64,000 bases of DNA, from assembly GCF_001598475.1 (NCBI RefSeq), contig NZ_BCZA01000002.1, forward strand, positions 186,001-250,000. The letters run 5' to 3'. This DNA comes from Pantoea agglomerans NBRC 102470 (GTDB taxonomy: Bacteria; Pseudomonadota; Gammaproteobacteria; Enterobacterales; Enterobacteriaceae). Below the pieces are notes generated by a model. That model was given only the letters and a program-made list of their open reading frames with translations, searched no databases and was not told the origin of the DNA. Below, in pieces: positions 38,127 through 48,173 of this stretch; positions within the stretch are counted from its first letter, which is position 1; each line of letters begins with the position of its first letter. Both the position numbers and the translations under genes were made by a program.

Positions 38127-40219
38127 TATTTGCCTCCGATGGTGGCAGTCATGCGGATCTGACGGTTGTCGCTCAGCTCCAGATTAGAGAGCACCACCAG
38201 CTGTGGCAGATTGCGGCGCAGGAAACGCGCCAGCAGCGCACGCAGCGGATGATTGACCAGCAGCACCGGCGGCGCGCCCAGCATCTCCTGACGCTGCAAT
38301 GCCGCCTGTGCCTGACTTAACAGCCGATCGGCCAGACCCGGCTCCAGTCCGCCACCGCCCTGCAACGCCTGTAACAGCAGACGCTCCAGCGTGGAATCGA
38401 GCCCGATAACCTGCACTTCGTCATTACCCGGGAACCACTGCTGAGTAATCGCACGGCCCAGCGCCACACGCACCACGCTGGTCAGCTCCTGCGGATCGCT
38501 CTGTACCGGCGCGTGTTCCGCCAGCGTTTCGATAATGGTGCGCATATCGCGAATCGACACCCGCTCCACCAGCAGGTTCTGCAGCACCTTGTGCAGGGTG
38601 GTCAGCGAGATCACTCCCGGTACCAGATCTTCGGTCAGCTTCGGCATCTCCTGAGTCACACGATCCAGCAACTGCTGCGCTTCCTGACGGCCAAACAGCT
38701 CGCTGGCGAACTGGCCAATCAGATGGTTAAGGTGGGTTGCGACCACGGTACTGGCTTCAACCACGGTAAAGCCCTGAATCTGTGCCTGCTCTTTCAGCGC
38801 GCTATCAATCCAGACCGCCGCCAGTCCAAAGGCAGGATCAACGGTCGCTTCGCCTGGCAGACTTCCGGCAGCCGTGCCCGGGTTAATCGCCATCCAGCGG
38901 CCAGGATAGGCATCACCGCTGCCAATCTCCACCCCTTTCATCAGGATGCGATAGCGTGCCGGTGGCAGCTCCATGTTGTCGCGGATATGCACTACCGGCG
39001 GCAGGAAACCGACATCCTGAGCGACTTTCTTACGGATACTGCGGATACGTCCCAGCAGCTCACCGTTTTGCTGATGATCGACCATCGGAATCAGGCGATA
39101 GCCCACTTCCATGCCCAGCGTATCTTCCAGCTGCACATCGGTCCACGACGCTTCAGTGGCGGCTGGCGTGTCCGCCGTTTTGGCGATGCCGCCCGTGACT
39201 TCCACTTTCTTCTTCGGCTGCATTTCGCGGCCGCGCAGCCACCAGGCCAGACCCAGTAAGGCGGCGGTGAACAGCAGGAAGACGAAGTTCGGCATGCCCG
39301 GCACCAGACCCAGCAGACCAATCACGCCGGCGCTCAGCATCAGCACGCGCGGATCTTTGAACAGCTGGGTGACCATCTGCTCGCCGACATCCTGATCGGT
39401 GGCAACACGCGTCACGATAACACCGGCTGCGGTAGAGATAACCAGCGCCGGGATCTGCGCGACCAGACCATCACCGATGGTCAGCAGGGTATAGGTCTCT
39501 GCGGCATGACCCACATCCATACCGTGCTGCACCACGCCCACCAGCAGGCCGCCGATGACGTTGATCACCATGATCATAATACCGGCGACGGCATCACCAC
39601 GAACGAACTTACTGGCACCGTCCATCGAACCGTAGAAGTCCGCTTCCTGGGTCACTTCGGCACGGCGGCGTTTGGCGTCATCTTCACCGATCAGACCGGC
39701 GTTGAGGTCGGCATCGATCGCCATCTGCTTACCGGGCATCCCGTCCAGCACAAAGCGCGCGCCCACTTCGGCGATACGGCCAGCACCTTTGGTGATAACC
39801 ATAAAGTTGATGATGACGAGGATGATAAACACCACGATACCGATGGCGAAGTTACCGCCCACCAGGAAGTGACCGAACGCTTCAACCACCTGTCCTGCCG
39901 CGGCGGCACCCGTATGCCCTTCCATCAGGATGATACGGGTTGAAGCCACGTTCAGCGCCAGACGCAGCAAGGTAGAGAACAGCAGAATGGTCGGGAACGC
40001 CGCAAACTCCAGGGTCCGCTGGGTGAACATCGCCACCAGCAGGATCATGATCGACAGCGCAATGTTAAAGGTGAACAGCAGATCGAGGATGAACGGCGGT
40101 AATGGCAGAACCATCATCGACAGGATCATCAGGATCAGTACCGGCCCGGCCAGCACCTGCCACTGCATATCTTTAAAGTTGCCCGGTAAACGTAGTTTTG
40201 CGGCCAGGTTATTAGCCAT
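38126..40219 (-). CDS. flhA: Flagellar export gate protein FlhA
   Basis: A 697-residue core component of the flagellar type III export gate. Eight transmembrane helices fill about residues 15-325, containing the FHIPEP signature region (RIAEVGARFVLDGMPGKQMAID) and a conserved Asp. The cytoplasmic domain (about 360-697) forms the nonameric ring that docks chaperone-substrate complexes. I chose MANNLAAKLRLP at 40219, in line with E. coli, so the gene overlaps the flhB 3' end by eight bases. Confidence 0.97.
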   Translation of the reverse strand: MANNLAAKLRLPGNFKDMQWQVLAGPVLILMILSMMVLPLPPFILDLLFTFNIALSIMILLVAMFTQRTLEFAAFPTILLFSTLLRLALNVASTRIILMEGHTGAAAAGQVVEAFGHFLVGGNFAIGIVVFIILVIINFMVITKGAGRIAEVGARFVLDGMPGKQMAIDADLNAGLIGEDDAKRRRAEVTQEADFYGSMDGASKFVRGDAVAGIMIMVINVIGGLLVGVVQHGMDVGHAAETYTLLTIGDGLVAQIPALVISTAAGVIVTRVATDQDVGEQMVTQLFKDPRVLMLSAGVIGLLGLVPGMPNFVFLLFTAALLGLAWWLRGREMQPKKKVEVTGGIAKTADTPAATEASWTDVQLEDTLGMEVGYRLIPMVDHQQNGELLGRIRSIRKKVAQDVGFLPPVVHIRDNMELPPARYRILMKGVEIGSGDAYPGRWMAINPGTAAGSLPGEATVDPAFGLAAVWIDSALKEQAQIQGFTVVEASTVVATHLNHLIGQFASELFGRQEAQQLLDRVTQEMPKLTEDLVPGVISLTTLHKVLQNLLVERVSIRDMRTIIETLAEHAPVQSDPQELTSVVRVALGRAITQQWFPGNDEVQVIGLDSTLERLLLQALQGGGGLEPGLADRLLSQAQAALQRQEMLGAPPVLLVNHPLRALLARFLRRNLPQLVVLSNLELSDNRQIRMTATIGGK

Positions 40220-41363
40220 CGTTTTTGCTCTCTCCTGCAAAGTCCATCTCTGCCGGAACCGGCAGGTTTTTTGGTTTGGTTGGGATCAGGCCGCCTTCGC
40301 GCTTCCAGCGACGCGACTGCCAGACCCACGCCAGCACCTCGGCCACGGCGGCATAGAGCGCGCCGGGAATGTGCTGACCAATTTCAGTATGTCGGTATAA
40401 CGCACGCGCCAGCGGCGGTGCTTCCAGAACCGGGATGCGGTGTTCGGCAGCCAGTTCACGAATTCTCAGGGCGATCTCACCTGCGCCTTTCGCCACCACT
40501 TTCGGCGCACTCATCTTCTTCTCGTTGTACTGCAGTGCCACCGAGTAGTGCGTCGGGTTGGTGACGATGACATCGGCTTTCGGCACATCCGCCATCATTC
40601 GGCGTCGCGCTGCGGCGCGCATCTGCTGCCGGATGCGCCCTTTAACGTGCGGGTCACCTTCCTGCTGCTTATGCTCGTCGCGGATCTCCTGCATCGACAT
40701 TTTCAGCTTTTTAAAGTGGCTGTGCAGCTGCCAGAAGACGTCATATCCGACCATCGGGATCAGCCCCAGCATCACCAGCGAACAGCAGACTGCGATCATC
40801 TCCATGCCGTGAATCAGCGCGGTGACGGGCGCTTCGCTGATCAGCCGCAGCATCTCGGGCCAGTGGCTCCAGATGTACCACCAGCCCACCGAGCCAACCA
40901 GAATAGTCTTGAGGATGCCTTTAAACAGTTCGGTCCAGGCCTGCGCCGCAAACATTCGCTTGAACCCAGCCATCGGGCTCATCTTCTTCAGGTCGAACTT
41001 GATCGATTTACCGCTGAAAACGATACCGCCCAGCAGCATGGGCGCGGCGATTGCCACCAGCACCAGACCGCCCATCAATGGCAGCAGCGCCATCAGTGCC
41101 TGCGTGATCAGGCTGCCGATGTGGCTGACGATAATTTTGTCATCTCTGACCATGCCGTGATCAAAACGGAGTCCGGTGGCGACCATCGCCGCCAGCCGGT
41201 GCGCCATCATGTTGCCGCCCATCCACAGGATCATGATGCCGGCCAGCAGCATCAGTACGGATGTCAGTTCGCGCGAACGCGGAATCTGGCCCTCTTCACG
41301 CGCTTTCTCAAGTCGGTGGGCCGTGGGCGATTCTGTTTTGTCTTCGTCGCTATCTTCAGCCAC
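40212..41363 (-). CDS. flhB: Flagellar export switch protein FlhB
   Basis: A 383-residue protein with four transmembrane helices and a cytoplasmic C-terminal domain containing the autocleavage site NPTHYSVAL (about residue 268). Cleavage there switches export from rod/hook to filament proteins. The N-terminus EDKTESPTAHRLEKAREEGQ is the family hallmark. The start is the GTG at 41363, behind GAGGT; the longer ATG frame from 41405 adds 14 unrelated residues. First gene of flhBAE, normally a class II, FlhDC-dependent operon. Confidence 0.96.
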   Translation of the reverse strand: MAEDSDEDKTESPTAHRLEKAREEGQIPRSRELTSVLMLLAGIMILWMGGNMMAHRLAAMVATGLRFDHGMVRDDKIIVSHIGSLITQALMALLPLMGGLVLVAIAAPMLLGGIVFSGKSIKFDLKKMSPMAGFKRMFAAQAWTELFKGILKTILVGSVGWWYIWSHWPEMLRLISEAPVTALIHGMEMIAVCCSLVMLGLIPMVGYDVFWQLHSHFKKLKMSMQEIRDEHKQQEGDPHVKGRIRQQMRAAARRRMMADVPKADVIVTNPTHYSVALQYNEKKMSAPKVVAKGAGEIALRIRELAAEHRIPVLEAPPLARALYRHTEIGQHIPGALYAAVAEVLAWVWQSRRWKREGGLIPTKPKNLPVPAEMDFAGESKNDG

Positions 41364-41482
41364 GACAAACCTCGGTTGGCAGGAATTCTGAGCATAGGAT
41401 GCCAAATCTGGCTTAAGTTAAAGCGGAGATAAGATGAAGAAAACAGGCGTTCTTTCGGGGATGGGTCTGACAATGCGGAACG

Positions 41483-41502
41483 GGGCCACCCGAAGGTGAC
41501 CC
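41483..41502 (-). terminator. UUCG-tetraloop hairpin after cheZ
   Basis: On the minus strand an 8-bp stem (GGGTCACC / GGTGGCCC, one G-T pair) is capped by a TTCG tetraloop, 49 bases after the cheZ stop. No T-run follows. It probably ends or stabilises the receptor-cheRBYZ transcript before flhB. Confidence 0.6.
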
Positions 41503-41551
41503 TGTTTATTATAACCTGCAGCTGTTTTGCCCGCCCGCAGGCGGACGAAAC

Positions 41552-42196
41552 CTAGAACCCTAAGCTGTCCAGCAGGTCATCAACCTGATCCTGGTTCGCC
41601 ACCACGCCCGGTGCATCGGCGTGAATCTGCGGACCGTTCAGCAGGCTGGTGCCTTCCTGACGCTTCTCAGCGCTGACTTCTGGCATATTCTCCAGCAGCA
41701 CCATTAACAGCTGGCGCTCAATTTCCTGGATCACATCCATCATGCGCTTGATCACCTGACCGGTCAGGTCCTGGAAATCCTGCGCCATCATGATTTCAAG
41801 CAGCTGCTTGTTGGTAAAGGCGGTATGCTCTGGCACGGCGGTGAGGAATGCGCGCGTATCCGTCACCAACTCCCGCGCATCACCCAGTTCAATCGGGTTC
41901 TCAAACCACTCATCCCAACGCCCTTTCAGCTGGGTTGCCCCGGCTTCCATCTTATCCTGATGGGGTTGTGCTGCTTCAACACAGTTCAGCGCACGGTCAG
42001 CGGCCTGCGCCGTCATCTGCACAACATAATCCAGACGGTCGCGGGCATCAGGAATGGCTTCAGCCGCATCGGCTATGGCTTTATCCAGCCCCAGCTCGCG
42101 CAGGCTGTCGCGCAGCATGCGCGTCAGAGAGCCAATACGTGAAATGATGTCGTGTGCCGCGGCATCCTCAGTTGGTTTCGGAAAGTCGCTCATCAC
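41552..42196 (-). CDS. cheZ: CheY-P phosphatase CheZ
   Basis: A 214-residue protein, exactly the E. coli length. It is a long antiparallel helical hairpin dimer. The catalytic Gln and Asp are in [15 protein letters not shown] (about 140-154). The conserved C-terminal CheY-binding helix is [12 protein letters not shown]. It dephosphorylates CheY-P at the receptor array. It lies six bases after cheY. Confidence 0.96.
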   Translation of the reverse strand: MMSDFPKPTEDAAAHDIISRIGSLTRMLRDSLRELGLDKAIADAAEAIPDARDRLDYVVQMTAQAADRALNCVEAAQPHQDKMEAGATQLKGRWDEWFENPIELGDARELVTDTRAFLTAVPEHTAFTNKQLLEIMMAQDFQDLTGQVIKRMMDVIQEIERQLLMVLLENMPEVSAEKRQEGTSLLNGPQIHADAPGVVANQDQVDDLLDSLGF

Positions 42197-42202
42197 ATCC
42201 CC

Positions 42203-42592
<390 letters not shown>

Positions 42593-42631
42593 ATCTACTC
42601 CTGAGTTGTCTCGCCCGGCGGGACGGGCCTG

Positions 42632-43681
42632 TTAAATACGCAATGCCTGTCCGGCGCTAATTTTCGCCAGCATGTGCTGGCTGATGTTGCTTAAATCCAC
42701 GACTTCGCTCACGCCGCCTGTGGCAATGGCCTCACGCGGCATGCCAAATACCACACAGCTGGCTTCGTTCTGGGCGATAGTCCAGGCGCCTGCCCGATGC
42801 ATTTCCAGCATCCCGGCGGCACCGTCGTTGCCCATGCCGGTGAGGATGACCCCCACCGCATTTCGTCCGGCGTAAGTTGCCACCGATTTAAACAGCACAT
42901 CCACAGAGGGTTTGTGCCGGTTAACCGGTGGCCCTTCATTCAGTTTCACCACATAGTTGGCGCCACTTCGGGCCAGCTCCATGTGCATTGCGCCTGGCGC
43001 GATGTAGGCATGGCCTGGCAGAATACGCTCACCATCTTCAGCTTCTTTCACCGTGATCTGACACAACTTGTTCAGACGCTCGGCAAAAGAGCGGGTAAAG
43101 CCTGGCGGCATATGCTGGGTAATCAGCAGTGCCGGGCTGGTCGCCGGTAACGGCTGCAGCACATGGCGAATCGCCTCGGTACCCCCGGTTGAGGAGCCAA
43201 TCGCAATCAGCTTCTCACTACTCAGCAGCGGGCCCGCTTTCAGCGTCGCCGGCACCGGCATCGCTGCACGGTTGTGCAGTCGGGCACGGGAGGCTGCACG
43301 AATTTTGTCGCCAATCATCTGGCTGTAAGACAGCATTCCTTCGCGAATACCGAGCTGTGGCTTGGTGACGAAATCCACCGCTCCCAGCTCCAGCGCGCGC
43401 AGGGTAATTTCAGAGCCTTTCCCGGTCAGCGATGAAACCATCACCACCGGCATTGGCCGTAACCGCATCAGTTTTTCCAGGAAATCGAGGCCATCCATGC
43501 GCGGCATTTCCACATCCAGCGTCAGCACCTGCGGATTGAACTGCTTAATCAAATCGCGGGCGACCAGCGGATCGGGCGCCGTAGCGACCATCTCCATATC
43601 CGGATGGCTGTTGATGATTTCAGTCATCAACTGCCGCATCAGCGCAGAGTCATCTACGCACATCACGGTGATTTTGCTCAT
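42632..43681 (-). CDS. cheB: Chemoreceptor methylesterase/deamidase CheB
   Basis: A 349-residue protein with an N-terminal receiver (Asp56 in [12 protein letters not shown]) and a C-terminal methylesterase with a Ser-His-Asp triad. The triad is Ser in GSSTGGTEA (about 164), His in TQHMPPGF (about 190) and Asp in GMGNDGA (about 286). It removes methyl groups from receptors and deamidates glutamines. Two ATGs are adjacent. The one at 43681 overlaps the cheR stop (TGATG) and is better spaced from GGA. Confidence 0.96.
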   Translation of the reverse strand: MSKITVMCVDDSALMRQLMTEIINSHPDMEMVATAPDPLVARDLIKQFNPQVLTLDVEMPRMDGLDFLEKLMRLRPMPVVMVSSLTGKGSEITLRALELGAVDFVTKPQLGIREGMLSYSQMIGDKIRAASRARLHNRAAMPVPATLKAGPLLSSEKLIAIGSSTGGTEAIRHVLQPLPATSPALLITQHMPPGFTRSFAERLNKLCQITVKEAEDGERILPGHAYIAPGAMHMELARSGANYVVKLNEGPPVNRHKPSVDVLFKSVATYAGRNAVGVILTGMGNDGAAGMLEMHRAGAWTIAQNEASCVVFGMPREAIATGGVSEVVDLSNISQHMLAKISAGQALRI

Positions 43682-44553
43682 CATCTTTCCTTCGTCAGTC
43701 CATAGACGGTTTGCCCGCGCAGCCAGAACTCTTTACTGATCTGACTGAAGTTTTCTGAGTGCCCGGCGAACAGAATGCCGCCCGGCTTCAGGAGCGGGAC
43801 AAACCGACGCAGAATCTTCTCCTGCGTCTCTTTATCGAAATAGATCATCACGTTGCGACAGAAAATAGCGTCGAACTGACCCGGCAGCGCCCAGTCATTG
43901 GCCAGCAGGTTAAGCTGCGCGTAAGTGACCATATTGGTCAGCTCGGGACGCGCCCGCACCATACCGGCATGAGGACCGGTGCCGCGCAGGAAGTAGCGCT
44001 GCATTTGCGCGGGTGACAGCGTACGCAGCTCCTCCTGGCGATAAACACCCGCCACCGCTTTTTCCAGCACCTGGGTGTCGATATCGCTGGCATGAACCTG
44101 GAACTTGCCCGGTCCGGTGCCCAGCGCTTCCGCCAGCGTCATGGCGATGGAGTAAGGCTCTTCGCCGGTTGACGCTGCGGTACTCCAGACGCTGAAGTTG
44201 CCCTGTCGCTTACGTGCATGCTCCGCAAGAATCGGGAAGTGATGCGCTTCGCGGAAGAACGCGGTCAGGTTGGTGGTCAGGGCATTGATAAACGCCTGCC
44301 ACTCGGCACTGTTCGGATCGGACTCCAGCAGCGCCAGGTAGCGACCGAAATCATCGATATTCAGCGTACGCAGGCGACGAACCAGACGGTTGTAAACCAT
44401 CTCGCGCTTGTGATCGGCCAGTACGATACCGGCACGCTGATAGATCAGCTGGCTGATACGACGAAAATGCGTATCGGAGAGCGGTAAACGCTGCACCATT
44501 TGCGACAGCAGCGTTGTCGTCTCATTTTGATCTAAAATTGTCGATTTTTTCAT
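43681..44553 (-). CDS. cheR: Chemoreceptor methyltransferase CheR
   Basis: A 290-residue SAM-dependent enzyme methylating receptor glutamates for adaptation. An N-terminal helical domain (1-85) precedes a Rossmann domain with [17 protein letters not shown] (about 120-136). A beta-subdomain insertion binds the NWETF receptor tail that the first and third receptors carry. [10 protein letters not shown] is the conserved motif near 235. Confidence 0.96.
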   Translation of the reverse strand: MKKSTILDQNETTTLLSQMVQRLPLSDTHFRRISQLIYQRAGIVLADHKREMVYNRLVRRLRTLNIDDFGRYLALLESDPNSAEWQAFINALTTNLTAFFREAHHFPILAEHARKRQGNFSVWSTAASTGEEPYSIAMTLAEALGTGPGKFQVHASDIDTQVLEKAVAGVYRQEELRTLSPAQMQRYFLRGTGPHAGMVRARPELTNMVTYAQLNLLANDWALPGQFDAIFCRNVMIYFDKETQEKILRRFVPLLKPGGILFAGHSENFSQISKEFWLRGQTVYGLTKER

Positions 44554-44598
44554 CTCTGCACCTGGCCCGAACTCAATACATTATTTGTCTGCTGCGAT

Positions 44599-44624
44599 GC
44601 CCGGCGGCTCAATAGCGGCCGGGC
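44599..44624 (-). other. GC-rich hairpin after receptor 1
   Basis: A perfect 7-bp stem GCCCGGC / GCCGGGC with a 12-base loop, ten bases after the receptor 1 stop and before cheR, with no T-run. It is one of four such intercistronic hairpins flanking the receptor genes. Confidence 0.5.
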
Positions 44625-44633
44625 CACGGGCGT

Positions 44634-46310
44634 TTAAAAGGTTTCCCAGTTGTCGTCGCTGCGGGTAGCAGGCGAACGACCAACGGCTAACGGTGCATCT
44701 GACTGGAGAGTTTTCATCGCCGTTGTCTTGTTAACGGCCTGAGCGACAAATTCTTTACCAATATTGAACACTGATACCGCTTGTTTTAAGTGACTTGCCT
44801 GATCTTCGAGCGCTGCAGCCGCTGCCGCTGACTCTTCGACCAGTGAGGCGTTCTGCTGGGTGACGCGATCCATCTCGGTCACGGCAAGGCCCACCTGGTC
44901 AATGCCACGGCTCTGCTCGTCTGACGCTGATGCGATCTCACCCATGATGTCCGTGACGCGGGTGACCGCGCTGACGATGTTGCTCATGGTGTCACCGGCG
45001 CTCTCTACCAGCACCGAGCCGGTATTAACGCGGCTAACCGAATCTTCAATCAGACCTTTAATCTCTTTGGCGGCCTGGGCGCTGCGCTGCGCCAGGCTGC
45101 GCACTTCACCGGCAACGACCGCAAAACCGCGACCCTGTTCACCGGCACGCGCCGCTTCAACGGCCGCATTCAGCGCCAGGATGTTGGTCTGGAAGGCGAT
45201 GCCATCAATCACACTGGTGATATCGGCAATCTTCTTGGAACTGCCCGCAATTTCTTTCATGGTGGTGACCACGCCATCCACCACTTTGCCGCCCTGCTGC
45301 GCGGTTTCAGAGGCGGTCAGCGCCAGCTTGGACGCCTGACGGGCGTTTTCGGCATTCTGCTTCACGGTCGCGGTGAGCTGCTCCATGCTGGCAGCGGTCT
45401 GCTCCAGCGAAGCGGCCTGCTGTTCGGTACGCGAAGAGAGATCGTTATTGCCGATGGAGATTTCGCTGGCACCGGTATAGATGGCATCAGAGCCGTCTCG
45501 TACGGTACGCACGGTACGGACCAGCTCCTGCTGCATGTGCTGCAGCGAAGTCAGTAACTCCCCGATTTCGTTACGCACGCTAATCTCAACCGGCTGGGTC
45601 AAGTCGCCCCGTGCGATGTGCTGGATATGCTCAATGCTCTGACGCAGCGGACGGATCAGCACCGAGCGCATCACGTTCCACACCAGGATAATCATCAGCA
45701 AGGTCACTGCCAGCGTGGCGATAACGATAGTGATGGAGCGGGTATACGCGTGCTGGTTGGCTTCCACACCCTGCTGAGACAGCGCTTTATTGTGCTCAAG
45801 CCACTCGCTGTAATCTTTCTGGAACTTGTCCTGGTAGCTCTGGGTCGGCTGATCTACAAAACCTTTGAAATTGCCGGCGGTGAAGAAGACCATCAGCTCC
45901 GCCAGCGCATCGTGATAGGCCTTGTAGTTCGCCTGTAACGCCCGGACGTTTTCGGCCGTTTTGCCTTCTTCTGACAGGTTATCGTTGAATATCTGATAGC
46001 TGACTTCAGCCTGCTTCAGCTCCTCGCCCGCCAGGGCGACCAGCTCTTTCACGCTGGCACCCGAGCCCGACATCTGTGCATCCTGCAGAAAACGGATACC
46101 GGCGCGGTTAAGGGTGTTGCGCGCCTGAACCAGCGAAACCCATGAGGTGCCCATCGCCTGTTGCAGAGTATTCAGGCGCTGGTTGTAGGCAAAATTCTCT
46201 TTATCTGAACTGACAGTTTTGAAAAACATTCCGCCGGAAAACAGCTGCAGCAGCGCAAACAGCGCCAGCACACACAGCAGGCCGGAGACGACTCGTACTC
46301 GACTAAACAT
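44634..46310 (-). CDS. Methyl-accepting chemotaxis protein 1, Tsr/Tar type with NWETF tail
   Basis: A 558-residue transmembrane chemoreceptor. TM1 (about 6-28) is followed by a periplasmic four-helix ligand domain, TM2 (about 185-210), HAMP, and the cytoplasmic coiled coil with the invariant tip [20 protein letters not shown]. The amino-acid-binding arginine triplet is present ([12 protein letters not shown]-x4-R-x3-R) as in Tsr/Tar. It ends DDNWETF, the high-affinity CheR/CheB tether. The start is the ATG at 46310, behind GAGG, with a sigma-28 promoter 33 bases upstream. The ligand is unknown, with a Tsr-like serine sensor the first guess. Confidence 0.93.
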   Translation of the reverse strand: MFSRVRVVSGLLCVLALFALLQLFSGGMFFKTVSSDKENFAYNQRLNTLQQAMGTSWVSLVQARNTLNRAGIRFLQDAQMSGSGASVKELVALAGEELKQAEVSYQIFNDNLSEEGKTAENVRALQANYKAYHDALAELMVFFTAGNFKGFVDQPTQSYQDKFQKDYSEWLEHNKALSQQGVEANQHAYTRSITIVIATLAVTLLMIILVWNVMRSVLIRPLRQSIEHIQHIARGDLTQPVEISVRNEIGELLTSLQHMQQELVRTVRTVRDGSDAIYTGASEISIGNNDLSSRTEQQAASLEQTAASMEQLTATVKQNAENARQASKLALTASETAQQGGKVVDGVVTTMKEIAGSSKKIADITSVIDGIAFQTNILALNAAVEAARAGEQGRGFAVVAGEVRSLAQRSAQAAKEIKGLIEDSVSRVNTGSVLVESAGDTMSNIVSAVTRVTDIMGEIASASDEQSRGIDQVGLAVTEMDRVTQQNASLVEESAAAAAALEDQASHLKQAVSVFNIGKEFVAQAVNKTTAMKTLQSDAPLAVGRSPATRSDDNWETF

Positions 46311-46342
46311 AAACACCTCATTGGTTGGCGATTCGTGTGTAT

Positions 46343-46369
46343 TTATCGGCGGAGACGGGGGGAACTTTA
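46343..46369 (-). promoter_or_regulatory. Sigma-28 (FliA) promoter of receptor 1
   Basis: Minus strand: -35 TAAAGTTC (7 of 8 to TAAAGTTT), 11-base spacer, -10 GCCGATAA (8 of 8). It should drive receptor 1 and cheRBYZ. Confidence 0.88.
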
Positions 46370-46371
46370 TG

Positions 46372-46400
46372 CATGGCGACGGCTTTACGCCGCCGCCATG
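46372..46400 (-). other. Hairpin after receptor 2
   Basis: A 12-bp stem with one mismatch and a four-base loop, 16 bases after the receptor 2 stop and directly upstream of the sigma-28 promoter of receptor 1. No T-run follows. Confidence 0.5.
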
Positions 46401-46416
46401 TTGAAAGAGGAAAAAA

Positions 46417-47979
46417 TCAGGCGCGGGAAATTTTGAAAACGGAGACGGCCTGGGTCAGGACGCTGGCCTGCTGCTCCAGTGCGGCCGCAGCGGCGGCAGA
46501 CTCCTCAACCAGCGAGGCGTTCTGCTGGGTCACGCGATCCATTTCGGTAACGGCCAGACCGACCTGCTCGATACCGCGGCTCTGCTCATCGGAAGCCGAG
46601 GCGATCTCACCCATGATGTCGGTAACGCGGGTCACGGCACCCACAATCTCATTCATGGTGCTGCCGGCGCTTTCAACCTGCAGTGAACCGCTGTTGACGC
46701 GTGACACCGAGTCTTCAATCAGGCCTTTAATCTCTTTGGCGGCCTGAGCGCTGCGCTGGGCCAGACTGCGCACTTCACCGGCCACCACCGCAAAACCGCG
46801 ACCCTGTTCACCGGCACGTGCCGCTTCAACCGCCGCATTCAGCGCCAGGATGTTGGTCTGGAAGGCGATGCCGTCGATTACGCTGATAATGTCCGCGATC
46901 TTCTTCGAGCTGCCGGCGATCTCTTTCATGGTTGTGACCACGCCATTCACCACTTTACCGCCCTGCTGCGCGGTTTCGGAGGCGGTCAGCGCCAGCTGGG
47001 ATGCCTGACGGGCGTTGTCAGCATTCTGCTTCACCGTGGCAGTGAGCTGCTCCATGCTGGCGGCGGTCTGCTCCAGCGAAGCGGCCTGCTCTTCGGTGCG
47101 GGCCGACAGGTCGTTGTTACCGGCGGCGATTTCGCTGGCACCGGTAAAGATGGCATCAGAGCCGTCACGCACATTCCCCACCGTCATCACCAGCGACTGC
47201 TGCATCTCATGAATGCCTGCTGCCAGCTGGCTCATCTCGTTACGCCCCTCAACCACAATCGGCTGGGTCAAATCGCCGGAGGCAATAGCGCGTATCTGTG
47301 CCAGCAGCTGTTGCAGCGGCTGAATCAGCACCTGACGCAGGCCAAACCAGCAGGTAATAATCACCGCAAGCACCGCAACACCAATCGCGGCCAGCAGCCA
47401 CATCATCTGTTTAAAGGCTTTCTGGTTCTGCGCCATTCCCTGATCGGAAAGCTCAGTCTGACGCGCACGCCATTTGTTGTAGCTCTCCTGCATCGCGACC
47501 TGTTTCTGCTCAATGTTCTGTTTAAACATCCCTTCCAGGTCACGCGCCTGCAGACTTTTTACCATCGCCTTCAGGCCGTTTTCGTAGTTAGCGTAATCCG
47601 CTTCAAGCGTGTCGCCCATGGTTTCGTCAAGACCTGACGTGGTTGGCAGATGGTAATAGATTTTAAAGTGGCGATCGGCTTCCGCTAACTGGGTATTGGC
47701 TTTGTTGATCAGCTCATCAAGCTGACCGCCGTTCATCTGCGAGGCCATGCTGGTCTGTAAGCGCAGCATGCCGCGGTTCAGCGTGGTACGGCTGTTGTTC
47801 AGTGAAATATAGGCGTCAGTCATCTCGGTGACATTGCGATTAGAGACCTGCGACAGCGCAAAGGACTCTTTGTCTTTATTGAGGGCTGACCAGAAAAGGC
47901 TGCCAGCGACTAGCTGGAGCGCGCCAAAGATGACCAGGACTGCGATTAAACTGGTCACCACTTTTATTTTTTTTAACAT
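46417..47979 (-). CDS. Methyl-accepting chemotaxis protein 2, tail-less
   Basis: A 520-residue receptor of the same architecture, with TM1 (about 8-30), ligand domain with [11 protein letters not shown] (arginine triplet kept), TM2 (about 190-212), HAMP and a conserved signalling tip. It ends at SVFKISRA without an NWETF-type pentapeptide. Like Tap and Trg it should depend on neighbouring long-tailed receptors for efficient methylation. The signalling domain is nearly identical to its two neighbours, implying tandem duplication or gene conversion. It has its own sigma-28 promoter. Confidence 0.93.
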   Translation of the reverse strand: MLKKIKVVTSLIAVLVIFGALQLVAGSLFWSALNKDKESFALSQVSNRNVTEMTDAYISLNNSRTTLNRGMLRLQTSMASQMNGGQLDELINKANTQLAEADRHFKIYYHLPTTSGLDETMGDTLEADYANYENGLKAMVKSLQARDLEGMFKQNIEQKQVAMQESYNKWRARQTELSDQGMAQNQKAFKQMMWLLAAIGVAVLAVIITCWFGLRQVLIQPLQQLLAQIRAIASGDLTQPIVVEGRNEMSQLAAGIHEMQQSLVMTVGNVRDGSDAIFTGASEIAAGNNDLSARTEEQAASLEQTAASMEQLTATVKQNADNARQASQLALTASETAQQGGKVVNGVVTTMKEIAGSSKKIADIISVIDGIAFQTNILALNAAVEAARAGEQGRGFAVVAGEVRSLAQRSAQAAKEIKGLIEDSVSRVNSGSLQVESAGSTMNEIVGAVTRVTDIMGEIASASDEQSRGIEQVGLAVTEMDRVTQQNASLVEESAAAAAALEQQASVLTQAVSVFKISRA

Positions 47980-48015
47980 CTTGTTCCCCTGCAGGTTAAT
48001 TTAGGTGCAGCGGCT

Positions 48016-48042
48016 ATATCGGCGATGTAACAGGATTAATTA
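48016..48042 (-). promoter_or_regulatory. Sigma-28 promoter of receptor 2
   Basis: Minus strand: -35 TAATTAAT (5 of 8), 11-base spacer, -10 GCCGATAT (7 of 8), 37 bases before the ATG. Confidence 0.72.
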
Positions 48043-48141
48043 ACGCTATTCAGCGCTTTCAGGAGAGAAGTGGCTTTTGTAATTATTTTTATCAGCATGA
48101 GCTGCTGAGTTTGGCTTTACGCAGAGGAATCGCGAGGGGTT

Positions 48142-48167
48142 GCTGCGCATCCCGCAGGATGCGCAGC
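48142..48167 (-). other. Perfect 11-bp hairpin after receptor 3
   Basis: GCTGCGCATCC and GGATGCGCAGC enclose a CGCA loop, seven bases after the receptor 3 stop. There is no T-run, so it is more likely an mRNA-stabilising or processing structure than a classic terminator. Confidence 0.55.
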
Positions 48168-48173
48168 GTGACA

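Noticed and set aside
40440-41432. 330-codon open frame antisense to flhB
   Set aside because: It is a shadow of the GC-rich flhB coding frame: His/Gln-rich, no ribosome site, no domain.
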